From positions 1 through 23,393 of the IMG/VR virus record IMGVR_UViG_3300045051_000603: DNA of 23,393 nt; one strand, 5' to 3'. The stretch comes from a virus. Position 1 is the first letter of the stretch. Each line of letters begins with the position of its first letter. The translations under genes were made by a program, and so were the position numbers. Below the pieces are notes generated by a model. That model made no database searches and was not told the DNA's origin. It was given only the letters and a program-made list of their open reading frames with translations. This document shows, in pieces, positions 14,666 to 21,725 of the stretch.

Positions 14666-16386
14666 GTCGCCTTAGACCTTTCCAACAAACCATTAAGGCC
14701 GCCGTTTTCCAACATTGGAACGAGGGGCGGCGAAACGTTCTCGTCAAGTCGCCCACGGGGTCGGGCAAAACCGTCATTACCGCCGACATTGTTCGCGCGG
14801 TCGATTGCGCGGTAGCCTCCATTGCCCACCGTTCCGAGTTGGTAACGCAAAAATCCGTCGCCCTGGCTCGCGAGGGGATACCGCATAGAGTCATCGGCCC
14901 CGACTCGTTGCGGAAGGATTGCGTAACCCTGCACATGGAAGAATTCGGCAGGTCGTTTTTCAACCCAGGCGCACGGGTCGGGGTTTGTTCCGTGGATACC
15001 CTCGTTGGCCGCAAAAACGACCCCTGGCTTCATCAGGTCGGGCTATGGGATATGGACGAAGCCCACCACGTTCTCAAGGCGAACAAATGGGGGGAAGCGT
15101 GCGCGATGTTCCCCAATGCTTACGGGTTGGGGGTTACGGCAACGCCCGCCCGAGCCGACGGGCGCGGACTGGGGGCGCACGCTGACGGAGTATTTGAAGC
15201 CATCGTTCAAGGCCCCGAGCTACGCGAGCTTATCGACGCGGGGTATTTGACGGATTACCGGGTTTTCGCCCCGCCCTCCGATGTCGATTACTCCGAGGTC
15301 ACTATTACCGCCTCGGGGGACTATAGCCCCGCCAAGCTACGGGCGGCGGTCCATGCCTCGGATAAAATCGTCGGCGACGTGGTACGGCATTACCTCAGGA
15401 TAGCGGCCGGGAAACTCGGCGTAACCTTTGCCGTCGATGTTGAGAGCGCGAAAGAAATCGCCCAGGCCTACCGCGACGCGGGCGTACCTGCCGAGGTTGT
15501 CAGCGCCAAGACCCCTTCGCTTCTTCGCACGCACATACTCCGGCAGTTCAAGGCGCGCAAGATTCTACAATTGGTCAACGTCGATTTGTTCGGCGAAGGC
15601 TTCGACCTCCCGGCGATTGAGGTCGTTTCTATGGTGCGAAAAACGGAGTCGTGGCCGCTGTTCGTGCAGCAATTTGGCCGCGCCCTCCGCCTCATGATCG
15701 CCCCCGAACTTTCCATCGCGTGGGGGTCAATGACCGACGAGGAACGCCGCGCGCATATCGCCGCGAGCGGCAAGCCTTATGCCTTGATTATCGACCACGT
15801 CGGTAACGTCATACGTCACGGGCTACCGGACGCCCCCCGCCGTGACTCCCTGGACCGCCGCGAACGGCGAAGCTCGGGGCCTTCCGACGCTATCCCGATA
15901 CGGGTTTGCGCGAACGACAACGCCGACGGCATGGGCACACCTTGCGCCTCGGCTTACCCCCGCCTCCTGAAGACTTGCCCGTATTGCGGGTTTTACCCCG
16001 AGCCTCCCGAGCGCAGCGCACCCGAGTTTGTCGACGGCGACCTCCACGAGCTTACCCCCGAGGCGTTGGCCGCGTTACGGGGCAAGGTTGCCAACATAGA
16101 CGGCGCGCCCCGTATCCCCCAAAGCCTCGACCCGATGGCCGCGCGGGGGCTTATGAACCGGCACCACGAGCGGCAGGTAGCCCAACACGAGCTACGGCAG
16201 AAAATCGCCCTTTGGGCGGGTTGGCAAAGGCACCTCGGACGCTCAGACTCCGAGAGTTACCGGGCCTTTTATTTTGCGTTCGGCCTGGACGTATTAAGCG
16301 CGCAATCCCTCGGCAGGCCCGAAGCCTTGGCCCTCGCCGAGAATATCCAAACCGTACTAACTAGACATGGAGTGGTAGCGGCATGA
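14647..16386 (+). CDS. Superfamily 2 DNA helicase (DEAD/DEAH-like)
   Basis: 579 residues from ATG 14647. A GTG at 14662, overlapping the methylase stop as GTGA, is an equally possible start (MSRLRPFQQT). Motifs: RPFQQ (Q-like), SPTGSGKT Walker A (about 35-42), IAHRSEL (Ia), DMDEAHH Walker B (about 135), TATPAR (III), LVNVDLFGEGFDLP (V) and QQFGRALR (VI, about 341-348). A CPYCGFYPEPPE element after the core may bind zinc. Phage helicases of this type are thought to act in replication initiation, recombination or fork restart. It is coupled to its neighbours by overlaps. Confidence 0.9.
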   Translation: MGGFDVSRLRPFQQTIKAAVFQHWNEGRRNVLVKSPTGSGKTVITADIVRAVDCAVASIAHRSELVTQKSVALAREGIPHRVIGPDSLRKDCVTLHMEEFGRSFFNPGARVGVCSVDTLVGRKNDPWLHQVGLWDMDEAHHVLKANKWGEACAMFPNAYGLGVTATPARADGRGLGAHADGVFEAIVQGPELRELIDAGYLTDYRVFAPPSDVDYSEVTITASGDYSPAKLRAAVHASDKIVGDVVRHYLRIAAGKLGVTFAVDVESAKEIAQAYRDAGVPAEVVSAKTPSLLRTHILRQFKARKILQLVNVDLFGEGFDLPAIEVVSMVRKTESWPLFVQQFGRALRLMIAPELSIAWGSMTDEERRAHIAASGKPYALIIDHVGNVIRHGLPDAPRRDSLDRRERRSSGPSDAIPIRVCANDNADGMGTPCASAYPRLLKTCPYCGFYPEPPERSAPEFVDGDLHELTPEALAALRGKVANIDGAPRIPQSLDPMAARGLMNRHHERQVAQHELRQKIALWAGWQRHLGRSDSESYRAFYFAFGLDVLSAQSLGRPEALALAENIQTVLTRHGVVAA

Positions 16387-16637
16387 AAAAACTTTTAATC
16401 ATTGGGGCAACGGCAAGCGTTGCTTTTGTCCGGGGACTTACTCGCGAGCTTGAGCAACTTGGAAAAGTCGAGGTCGTATTCGCCGAAGAAAGGGCGAACC
16501 CTCATTACCCCGAGGAACGCCGTTTTACTACCCTCGCCCCCCGGGAGCCGATGCCGACTTTCTACCAATCGCCCCGCAAGAGCAAGGGGGAGAAGAAGCG
16601 CGAGGCAAGCGCCCGTCGTCGGAAGGGTTGGGCATGA
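16383..16637 (+). CDS. Small basic protein, unknown
   Basis: 84 residues, ATGA overlap with the helicase stop. The N-terminus MKKLLIIGATASVAFVRGL looks like a beta strand plus glycine-containing turn, as in small Rossmann-like folds or a membrane-inserting segment. The C-terminal third is strongly basic (PRKSKGEKKREASARRRKG), suggesting nucleic acid binding. Its place between helicase and nuclease suggests a replication accessory. No known family recognised. Confidence 0.6.
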   Translation: MKKLLIIGATASVAFVRGLTRELEQLGKVEVVFAEERANPHYPEERRFTTLAPREPMPTFYQSPRKSKGEKKREASARRRKGWA

Positions 16638-17122
16638 AATCCCTACACGATTGGTTCGAGCGTAACCAAGGGCGGCCCTTGACCTTTGAGATATTCCGCG
16701 ACCTGCAATTGACCCTTGGCACCTATACCCCGACGCTACCGGCCGAAGCCCCAGGCATGGGCAAAACGGAAGCGTGGGCGCAAAGTGTCGTAAGAATCGC
16801 CGCGAGTCGGGAGGGCATCAAGACCTTTCGGAATAACGTCGGCGTGTTGCAGGATAAGACCGGCCGCCCGGTTCGCTATGGGCTTGCGAACGATTCGCCG
16901 AAAATGAACGAGGTCATAAAGAGCGGGGACTTGATCGGAATCAAACCCGTGATTATCCAACCGTGGCACATCGGCCACACCTTCGGCCAATTCTGGAGCC
17001 GCGAGGTCAAGGCCCCAGGTTGGCAATATACCGGCCAAGGGCGCGAAGTCGCTCAATTGAATTGGGCCAACCTGATAAACTCATGCGGCGGCGATGCTGC
17101 CTTTACGACGGGGGAACTATGA
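16634..17122 (+). CDS. VRR-NUC-like PD-(D/E)XK endonuclease
   Basis: 162 residues from ATG 16634 (ATGA overlap with the previous stop). The C-terminal 100 residues carry FRNNVGVLQDKTGRPVRYGL, SGDLIGI (catalytic Asp), REVKAPGW (the E-x-K pair) and GREVAQLNWANLINSCGG (a helix with conserved Gln). This is the layout of phage VRR-NUC domains, related to Holliday-junction resolvase-like nucleases. The N-terminal 50 residues are unassigned. Coupling with a helicase suggests processing of branched replication or recombination intermediates. Confidence 0.82.
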   Translation: MKSLHDWFERNQGRPLTFEIFRDLQLTLGTYTPTLPAEAPGMGKTEAWAQSVVRIAASREGIKTFRNNVGVLQDKTGRPVRYGLANDSPKMNEVIKSGDLIGIKPVIIQPWHIGHTFGQFWSREVKAPGWQYTGQGREVAQLNWANLINSCGGDAAFTTGEL

Positions 17123-17295
17123 ACGTTAGACCAGACGACCGCAGGGTTTGGCGGCTAGGGGCGTCCGCCTTGTTTCCGGAGGATTGCCGAAAGGTTTTCC
17201 CGGTCGGCCCCCTCCTTCGGACGGCAGTCGCGCAAGCGGATTACCTGCTTATGAGGCTTATGCGCGGCCCTCGTCTTGACAAACCTGTCAAGTAA
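17119..17295 (+). CDS. Small protein, unknown
   Basis: 58 residues from ATG 17119, overlapping the nuclease stop as ATGA, with GGGGGAA upstream. It is rich in Arg, with a helical C-terminal half (GPLLRTAVAQADYLLMRLM). Its last codons (LDKPVK) are written in the -35 and inverted repeat of the downstream promoter, so coding and regulatory DNA overlap. Function unknown. Confidence 0.6.
   Translation: MNVRPDDRRVWRLGASALFPEDCRKVFPVGPLLRTAVAQADYLLMRLMRGPRLDKPVK
17275..17292. promoter_or_regulatory. Inverted-repeat operator, copy 2 (ahead of TetR-like gene)
   Basis: CTTGAC-N6-GTCAAG, a perfect 6-bp inverted repeat; counting one more base on each arm gives CTTGACA/TGTCAAG with a 4-bp centre. It is followed by TAA as at 13956-13973. 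It lies across the -35 of the promoter at 17276-17305, the classic place for repressor autoregulation. Confidence 0.7.
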
Positions 17296-17305
17296 CCCCT
17301 ATTCT
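17276..17305 (+). promoter_or_regulatory. Promoter for TetR-like regulator and primase-helicase
   Basis: Plus strand: TTGACA (17276-17281), 18-nt spacer, TATTCT (17300-17305), followed by ATG 17315 after only 9 nt. If the transcript begins about 7 nt after the -10, the regulator mRNA would be almost leaderless. It drives the regulator and probably the primase-helicase. Confidence 0.65.
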
Positions 17306-17314
17306 GACGGAACT

Positions 17315-17635
17315 ATGAAACCACAAATCAAGCTAGAAGCCCGGGAACGTGTCGCGCAAATCTTGAAAGCCGCGCTCGAATTGTGCAGTCAAGAGGCAAC
17401 GACCTACAACCGAATTACTCGCGATGAAATCGCCAAGAAGGCCGGGATACCGTCGTCGCTCGTGGCGTATCATTGCGGAACGATGGCGGACCTCCGACGC
17501 GACATCATGCGGGAGGCCGTGCGGGTCGAGAACTTGGCCGTTATTGCTCAAGGTCTCGCCGCCCGCGACCGACACGCCCTGAAAGCCCCGGAAGAAGTAC
17601 GCCGCCGCGCCCTCGAATCCCTCGCTCTGCTCTAA
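17315..17635 (+). CDS. Short TetR-like transcriptional regulator
   Basis: 106 residues from ATG 17315. The helix-turn-helix region ITRDEIAKKAGIPSSLVAYH, then CGTMADLRRDIMREAV, matches the N-terminal DNA-binding part of TetR proteins (IA..AG...S..YH.G....L). Usual family members have about 190-210 residues, so most of the ligand-binding and dimerisation domain is missing. This could be a minimal constitutive repressor, or it may need a partner. It sits directly behind an inverted repeat overlapping its own -35, which supports autoregulation. The ligand, if any, is unknown. Confidence 0.7.
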   Translation: MKPQIKLEARERVAQILKAALELCSQEATTYNRITRDEIAKKAGIPSSLVAYHCGTMADLRRDIMREAVRVENLAVIAQGLAARDRHALKAPEEVRRRALESLALL

Positions 17636-17644
17636 GGGGAACCC

Positions 17645-20005
17645 GTGCAAACCCTACCGCCCGCCCTCGCGGCAATGGCCGCTTATCGTCAATTTCTATG
17701 TTACGCCCTGGTCCCCTCTCAACGGCTCCCGGGTAAGATGGATAAAATTCCCGTTTCTCCCCATACCGGCGAAGTCTGCACGGCGCACGACCCGCAGCAC
17801 TGGACGACCGCCGACCATGCCTGTCAAGTCGCGACTGCGTGGGGGCCGGGGTATGGGGTTGCCTTCTCGTTCCAAGAGTCCGACCCCTTCTTTTTCGTCG
17901 ATATTGATAACGCTTACGACGGAGTCAATTGGTCGCCCGTTGCCCAACATATCGCATCCATGTTCCCGGGGGCGGCAATGGAGCTATCCCAATCGGGGAA
18001 AGGGATGCACATTTTCGGCACCGGCCGCGCCCCGGCGCACGGTAAGAAAAACGCCGCCCTCGGCTTGGAGTTCTACACCGAATTGAGGTTTGTCGCTTTG
18101 ACCGGGGTCGGGGCGATGGGCAACGCGGCGACCGACCACACGGCTGCCCTTCACGCCTTGACGGCTCAATACTTCCCGGCGGGAGCGAGTGCTAACGGGG
18201 ATTTCTCTCTCTCCGACGGTCCCGTGCCCGAATGGCGGGGGCCGACCGACGACGCCGATTTGATTCGCCGCGCCCTCATGAGCAAGAGCGCGGCGAGTGT
18301 TTTCGGAGGCCGGGCGTCGTTCGCCGACCTTTGGGAATGTAACGCGGACGCCCTCGCCAAAGCCTACCCCGACGGGGGCGGCAGGCCCTACGACGCGAGC
18401 CAAGCCGACGCGGCCTTGATTGCCCATTTGGCTTTTTGGACAGGCAAGGACGGCGAGCGGATTAAACGACTTATGCGGCAATCGGGCCTTGTTCGCGAGA
18501 AATGGGACCGGCAGGGCGACGACTACTTGGCCCGCTCAATTGCCGAAGTTCTCGCACGTGGGGGCGACGTGTTGCAGGACAAGCCCGTAGAACCCGCCGC
18601 CGTGCCCCAGGCGGCCGAAAGTGCCCCAGGCCAGCAAGACATTACCGGTTCGACCTACCTCAACGCCGAGGCGCAGAAAACACTGTTCGCGGGGTGTATC
18701 TACATACAAGACCGACACCGGGTACTCGTCCCGGGCGGGTTGCTGCTCAAGCCCGACCAGTTCCGCGCAGCGTTCGGCGGCTATTGTTTCATCATGGACG
18801 CGAACAACGAGCGGACCACGCGCAACGCTTGGGAGGCCTTTACCGAGTCGCAGATTTTACGCGCCCCCCGTGCCGACACGATTTGTTTTAAGCCTTCCCT
18901 GCCCCCGGCGGCGGTCGTCAATGACGCGGGGAAGCTCCGCGCCAATACCTACTGGCCCGCCGACGTTAAGCGCGCCCCGGGCGACGTGGGGCCGTTCCTG
19001 GCCCATGTGGCGAAGGTACTCCCCAACGAGCGGGACCGGGCTATTTTGTTAGCCTACATGGCCGCAATCGTGCAGCATAAGGGCGTTAAATTCGCGTGGT
19101 GCCCGGTCCTCCAAGGGGCCGAAGGCAACGGGAAAACGTTTTTCTCGGCGTGCGTGGCGATGGCGGTCGGGCAGCACTACACACATTGGCCGCTCGCCGA
19201 CGACATCGCGTCCCAGTTTAACGGATGGATTGCTGATAAAATCTTTGTCGCCCTGGAGGAATTACAAGGCCAAGAGCATAGCGCCGACGAGGTTGTGCGC
19301 CGCTTAATGGTCTTGATTACGGGCGGCTTCGGGGTGCAGATTCAGCAAAAAGGCGTCGATCAGTTCAGCATGGAGATTTGCGCGAATTTCATTGCCACGA
19401 CTAACCATAAAAACGCGGTTCGTAAGACCCCCGACACCGCCCGCCGCTTTGCCGTTTTCTACACCGCCCAACAATCCTACGCCGATATCCTCCGCGACGG
19501 CATGGGGGGTGATTACTTCCCGACCCTTTACGCGTGGGCGCGTGGGGGCGGCTTCGCGGCGATTACCGACTTCCTCTATAACTACCCGATACCGGACGAG
19601 TTCAACCCGACCAAGGGTTGCCACCGTGCCCCCCACACCTCCACGACTGACGCGGCTATGCAGGAGAGCCAAGGCGGCGTCGAGCAGCAGATAGCCGAAG
19701 CGATAGCCCAGGACACACCGGGGTTTATGGGCGGTTGGGTCTCGTCGGTCATGCTGGACCGTCTTGTTACAGAGACCCTCAAAATGGGCGGGCGCTTGAG
19801 CTTGTCGAAGCGGCGGGAATTGCTGAAGGGCATGGGCTACGTTCTGCATCCGGGGCTTCGCGACGGACGCGTCAACAATCCGGTCCAACCCGACGGCCGC
19901 AAGCCTCAATTGTTCATCTTGGCAAATCACCCCCACCGCTATCTAACCGACGCGGCGGAGATTGCCCGGGAGTATTCAGCGGCGCAGCAGGTCAAACCGC
20001 AATGA
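17645..20005 (+). CDS. Primase-helicase, NrS-1 polymerase-like (AEP primase plus SF3-type helicase)
   Basis: 786 residues from GTG 17645 (AAGGGGAA upstream), 9 bp after the regulator. The N-terminal domain carries FFFVDIDN (Asp86/Asp88, the catalytic DxD of archaeo-eukaryotic primases) and SQSGKGMHIFG (the conserved strand with His). A PriCT-like helical region follows (about 210-310). The C-terminal half has Walker A GAEGNGKTFF (about 490), VALEELQG (Walker B-like) and FIATTNHKNAV (sensor-like), as in DUF5906/SF3-type helicases of phage NrS-1-like primase-polymerases. It should unwind and prime, possibly also polymerise, at the phage origin. It is the last gene before a terminator. Confidence 0.87.
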   Translation: MQTLPPALAAMAAYRQFLCYALVPSQRLPGKMDKIPVSPHTGEVCTAHDPQHWTTADHACQVATAWGPGYGVAFSFQESDPFFFVDIDNAYDGVNWSPVAQHIASMFPGAAMELSQSGKGMHIFGTGRAPAHGKKNAALGLEFYTELRFVALTGVGAMGNAATDHTAALHALTAQYFPAGASANGDFSLSDGPVPEWRGPTDDADLIRRALMSKSAASVFGGRASFADLWECNADALAKAYPDGGGRPYDASQADAALIAHLAFWTGKDGERIKRLMRQSGLVREKWDRQGDDYLARSIAEVLARGGDVLQDKPVEPAAVPQAAESAPGQQDITGSTYLNAEAQKTLFAGCIYIQDRHRVLVPGGLLLKPDQFRAAFGGYCFIMDANNERTTRNAWEAFTESQILRAPRADTICFKPSLPPAAVVNDAGKLRANTYWPADVKRAPGDVGPFLAHVAKVLPNERDRAILLAYMAAIVQHKGVKFAWCPVLQGAEGNGKTFFSACVAMAVGQHYTHWPLADDIASQFNGWIADKIFVALEELQGQEHSADEVVRRLMVLITGGFGVQIQQKGVDQFSMEICANFIATTNHKNAVRKTPDTARRFAVFYTAQQSYADILRDGMGGDYFPTLYAWARGGGFAAITDFLYNYPIPDEFNPTKGCHRAPHTSTTDAAMQESQGGVEQQIAEAIAQDTPGFMGGWVSSVMLDRLVTETLKMGGRLSLSKRRELLKGMGYVLHPGLRDGRVNNPVQPDGRKPQLFILANHPHRYLTDAAEIAREYSAAQQVKPQ

Positions 20006-20006
20006 G

Positions 20007-20031
20007 AAAAGGCCCCGAGGGGCCTTTAGTT
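20007..20031. terminator. Bidirectional intrinsic terminator
   Basis: AAAGGCCCC (20008-20016) pairs with GGGGCCTTT (20019-20027). A T-containing run follows on the plus strand (AGTTTATT) and TTTTC follows on the minus strand. It lies between two convergent gene sets ending at 20005 and 20031, so it can end both. Confidence 0.8.
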
Positions 20032-20201
20032 TATTCGGGCTTCGCCGCTTTCGCTAGCTCGTTGTATTTGTCGGCGGCTTCGGCCATGCGGGCTAGTTCC
20101 TTTCGGGCGATTTTGCGCCCCTCGGCGGTTCCGTCTTCGACGGCCGCTAAGAGGATCGGGAGCACCTCTTGCCAAGATGGCGCTAGGTCAATGGTTCTCA
20201 T
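20031..20201 (-). CDS. Small phage protein, unknown
   Basis: 56 residues, ATGA overlap with the upstream gene's stop. It starts MRTIDLAPSWQEVLPILLAA, then EDGTAEGRKIARKELARMAE and AADKYNE. This pattern (W..VLP.L......G...A..EL.RMA..AD) resembles a recurrent short phage protein family of unknown function. No cysteines or membrane spans are seen; it is probably an all-helical soluble protein. Confidence 0.65.
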   Translation of the reverse strand: MRTIDLAPSWQEVLPILLAAVEDGTAEGRKIARKELARMAEAADKYNELAKAAKPE

Positions 20202-20428
20202 TCGGCGGCCTCGTTCAACGCTTCTTCGATTTCATCAAGGGCGGTCAAGGCATCTTCGAGGCGGCTTGCGGCTTGCTCGGCCTTTTCGCCGCGCTCGGAC
20301 TGCTGCAAGTTCTCGGGCATGTTGTCAAAGTAGTCTTGCTCCTCGTTTTGCAATTCCTCAACGCGGGAGCGCAGGTCGGCCAGTTCATTAAGGATTGCGC
20401 TAATTTGCTTACGGCGTTGGTTGTTCAT
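20198..20428 (-). CDS. Small coiled-coil protein, unknown
   Basis: 76 residues, highly charged and helical: QISAILNELADLRSRVEELQ, then EEQDYFDNMPENLQQSERGE and EQAASRLEDALTALDEIEEA. A helix, a break at NMPENLQ, and a second helix suggest a helical hairpin. The pattern DYFDNMPENLQ...S..GE.AE.A is one I associate with short phage proteins of unknown role. The leader and ribosome binding site (GGAGCAAATC before ATG) are shared with 7869 and 23029. Confidence 0.7.
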   Translation of the reverse strand: MNNQRRKQISAILNELADLRSRVEELQNEEQDYFDNMPENLQQSERGEKAEQAASRLEDALTALDEIEEALNEAAE

Positions 20429-20460
20429 GATTTGCTCCCGTTTGGTTAGTTGGTAGGCGT

Positions 20461-20489
20461 ATTATGTATTACGAAATTACGCTTGTCAA
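20461..20489 (-). promoter_or_regulatory. Sigma70-like early promoter
   Basis: Minus strand: TTGACA (20484-20489), 17-nt spacer, CATAAT (20461-20466), with the full TTTCGTAATACATAAT box. The -10 is 32 nt from ATG 20428. It lies just downstream of the minus-strand terminator at 20497-20516, so it starts a fresh transcript. Confidence 0.8.
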
Positions 20490-20496
20490 CAACAAC

Positions 20497-20516
20497 AAAA
20501 AGCCCCCGAAGGGGCT
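20497..20516 (-). terminator. Intrinsic terminator for the ParB-like operon
   Basis: Minus strand: AGCCCC-TTCG-GGGGCT followed by TTTTTGTTG. A 6-bp stem with a TTCG tetraloop and T-run is a canonical factor-independent terminator. It ends transcription of the genes at 20515-22676 right before the next promoter. Confidence 0.85.
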
Positions 20517-20616
20517 AAGAGAGTAGGAACTTGCAACAAGCGGCGGTCGTTGCCAGGGCGGCCACGAGTTGCGCGAGCTTTAGGCAGGTTTCGAGGTACA
20601 AGGCGCTTTCCTCCAT
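20515..20616 (-). CDS. 33-residue hydrophobic peptide, tentative
   Basis: ATG 20616 with GGGGTGT upstream opens a 33-residue frame (MEESALYLETCLKLAQLVAA, then LATTAACCKFLLS). Residues 10-32 could form one membrane helix with paired cysteines. The stop codon lies in the first arm of the terminator hairpin. It overlaps the end of the preceding gene by 37 bp in another frame. The size makes it uncertain. Confidence 0.35.
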   Translation of the reverse strand: MEESALYLETCLKLAQLVAALATTAACCKFLLS

Positions 20617-20768
20617 TTACACCCCGTGCACCCGGGGTCGGTCTCGGTTTTGTCGTGCTTGCATTCGGTCGAGTTGTTAAAGCGCCAAGTTTGGCCGCCG
20701 TACCACGGCGACCCCCGGAGCCTAGCCCCTTCGACCGGCCGGGGGCGATTATGGCAACCGTACGGCAT
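20580..20768 (-). CDS. Small cysteine-rich, possibly zinc-binding protein
   Basis: 62 residues, starting 3 bp after the upstream stop. The C-terminal part has NNSTECKHDKTETDPGCTGC followed by KWR and a further Cys (C-x9-C-x2-C plus the last Cys), a pattern seen in short phage proteins with a likely zinc knuckle. The N-terminus is basic and Arg-rich (NRPRPVEGARLRG). Function unknown; nucleic acid or protein binding is plausible. Confidence 0.55.
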   Translation of the reverse strand: MPYGCHNRPRPVEGARLRGSPWYGGQTWRFNNSTECKHDKTETDPGCTGCKWRKAPCTSKPA

Positions 20769-20771
20769 GAC

Positions 20772-21209
20772 CTAGCCCCCCTTCACCTTCTCAGCCACGT
20801 AGGCATCGAGCGCGGAGGTTGTGGGATGGAGGGAGAGGGCGGAGGTAGCCATTCGGCGCAGGATGCAATCATTAGCGATTTCGTTGTAAGGGTCTGTCAT
20901 TTCCCGCAATATGTCGTCCTTCTGCTGAATCACCAGATCGCGTGCGGCGAGTTGCTTTTCGAAGTGAGAAGCTACAGCCTTAGCATCTGCGTCGGACAGT
21001 TCGTTGTGTTCCTCGACAGTCACGCTGGACGATCTCCATTTAGAAATCTCAGCATTCGCAGCATCGAGTTCCCGCTGCATCGCTTCGAGTGCGTCGGCTG
21101 CATCATGGCAGTATTTCCCGGTCATAAGCTTCCAACCTGACCCGTCAGGATCAGGCGTACATGTGACTTTTGGAACGCTGCGCAGTCGCTTAATCAGTTC
21201 TGTGGTCAT
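20772..21209 (-). CDS. Phage accessory protein with coiled-coil region, low GC
   Basis: 145 residues, ATGA overlap with the previous stop. It starts MTTELIKRLRSVP, with YCHDAADALEAMQRELDAAN leading into a helical, probably coiled-coil stretch (about 36-100), in the style of Ead/Ea22-like accessory proteins. Base composition is clearly lower (about 48-52% GC in lines I counted) than its neighbours (about 65-75%), and codons ending in A or T are frequent. This suggests recent transfer into the operon. Function unknown. Confidence 0.65.
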   Translation of the reverse strand: MTTELIKRLRSVPKVTCTPDPDGSGWKLMTGKYCHDAADALEAMQRELDAANAEISKWRSSSVTVEEHNELSDADAKAVASHFEKQLAARDLVIQQKDDILREMTDPYNEIANDCILRRMATSALSLHPTTSALDAYVAEKVKGG

Positions 21210-21721
21210 TTTGTGCCCCCTACCCGGTCAAGGCGCTCAATCTCCGCCAGGATAAGCGCCCCGGCTTTGACGAGGTTACGGCGGGGGGTCGAGGGCTTCC
21301 ACCATTCTTGACCCCACGGCCAAACCTCCCCGGGCCACCCCCCTTGCCACACGAACCCGCCCGCGTCGGCCGCATAACACGCCGCCGCGTCGGCTAGCTC
21401 GCCGCCCGGCCAGACGTCGGCGTCCCGCTCGGGGGTAAAGCCTTCGCGGTCAATTTGGCGGCGTCGTTCCTGTAGCACGTCGGAAATAGCCCGGTCTCTT
21501 GCGGTTGGCTCCCATTCCTCGTCGGCCCCCGTTAGCTCTCGATCTATTTCCCGGAAAGCGAGGTAGGAGACCCAGGCGACGGCGGCGAAGGCAAAGGCGA
21601 GAATTACCCAGTCCGAGGCCCCGCCGGTAAGCGTGGAGAGCGCCGCGCGGGCCAAGGCTAAACCGACCGTAACGGAAAGCACGGCGAGCGCGGCAAGGAG
21701 GGCTTTGATTGCGTTTTTCAT
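21206..21721 (-). CDS. Two-span membrane protein fused to a phage 'WPW...WWKP' domain
   Basis: 171 residues, GGAG 10 nt upstream. Two membrane segments lie at about 5-26 (KALLAALAVLSVTVGLALAR) and 37-57 (DWVILAFAFAAVAWVSYLAF). The cytoplasmic domain has RDRAISDVLQERRRQIDREG, then WPGGELADAAACYA and WPWGQEWWKPSTPRRNLVKA, ending ILAEIERLDR. This soluble domain occurs alone in many phages and prophages, with no activity I can name with confidence; its helical shape recalls MazG-like proteins. The membrane fusion is unusual to my knowledge. Confidence 0.7.
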   Translation of the reverse strand: MKNAIKALLAALAVLSVTVGLALARAALSTLTGGASDWVILAFAFAAVAWVSYLAFREIDRELTGADEEWEPTARDRAISDVLQERRRQIDREGFTPERDADVWPGGELADAAACYAADAGGFVWQGGWPGEVWPWGQEWWKPSTPRRNLVKAGALILAEIERLDRVGGTK

Positions 21722-21725
21722 CGTC

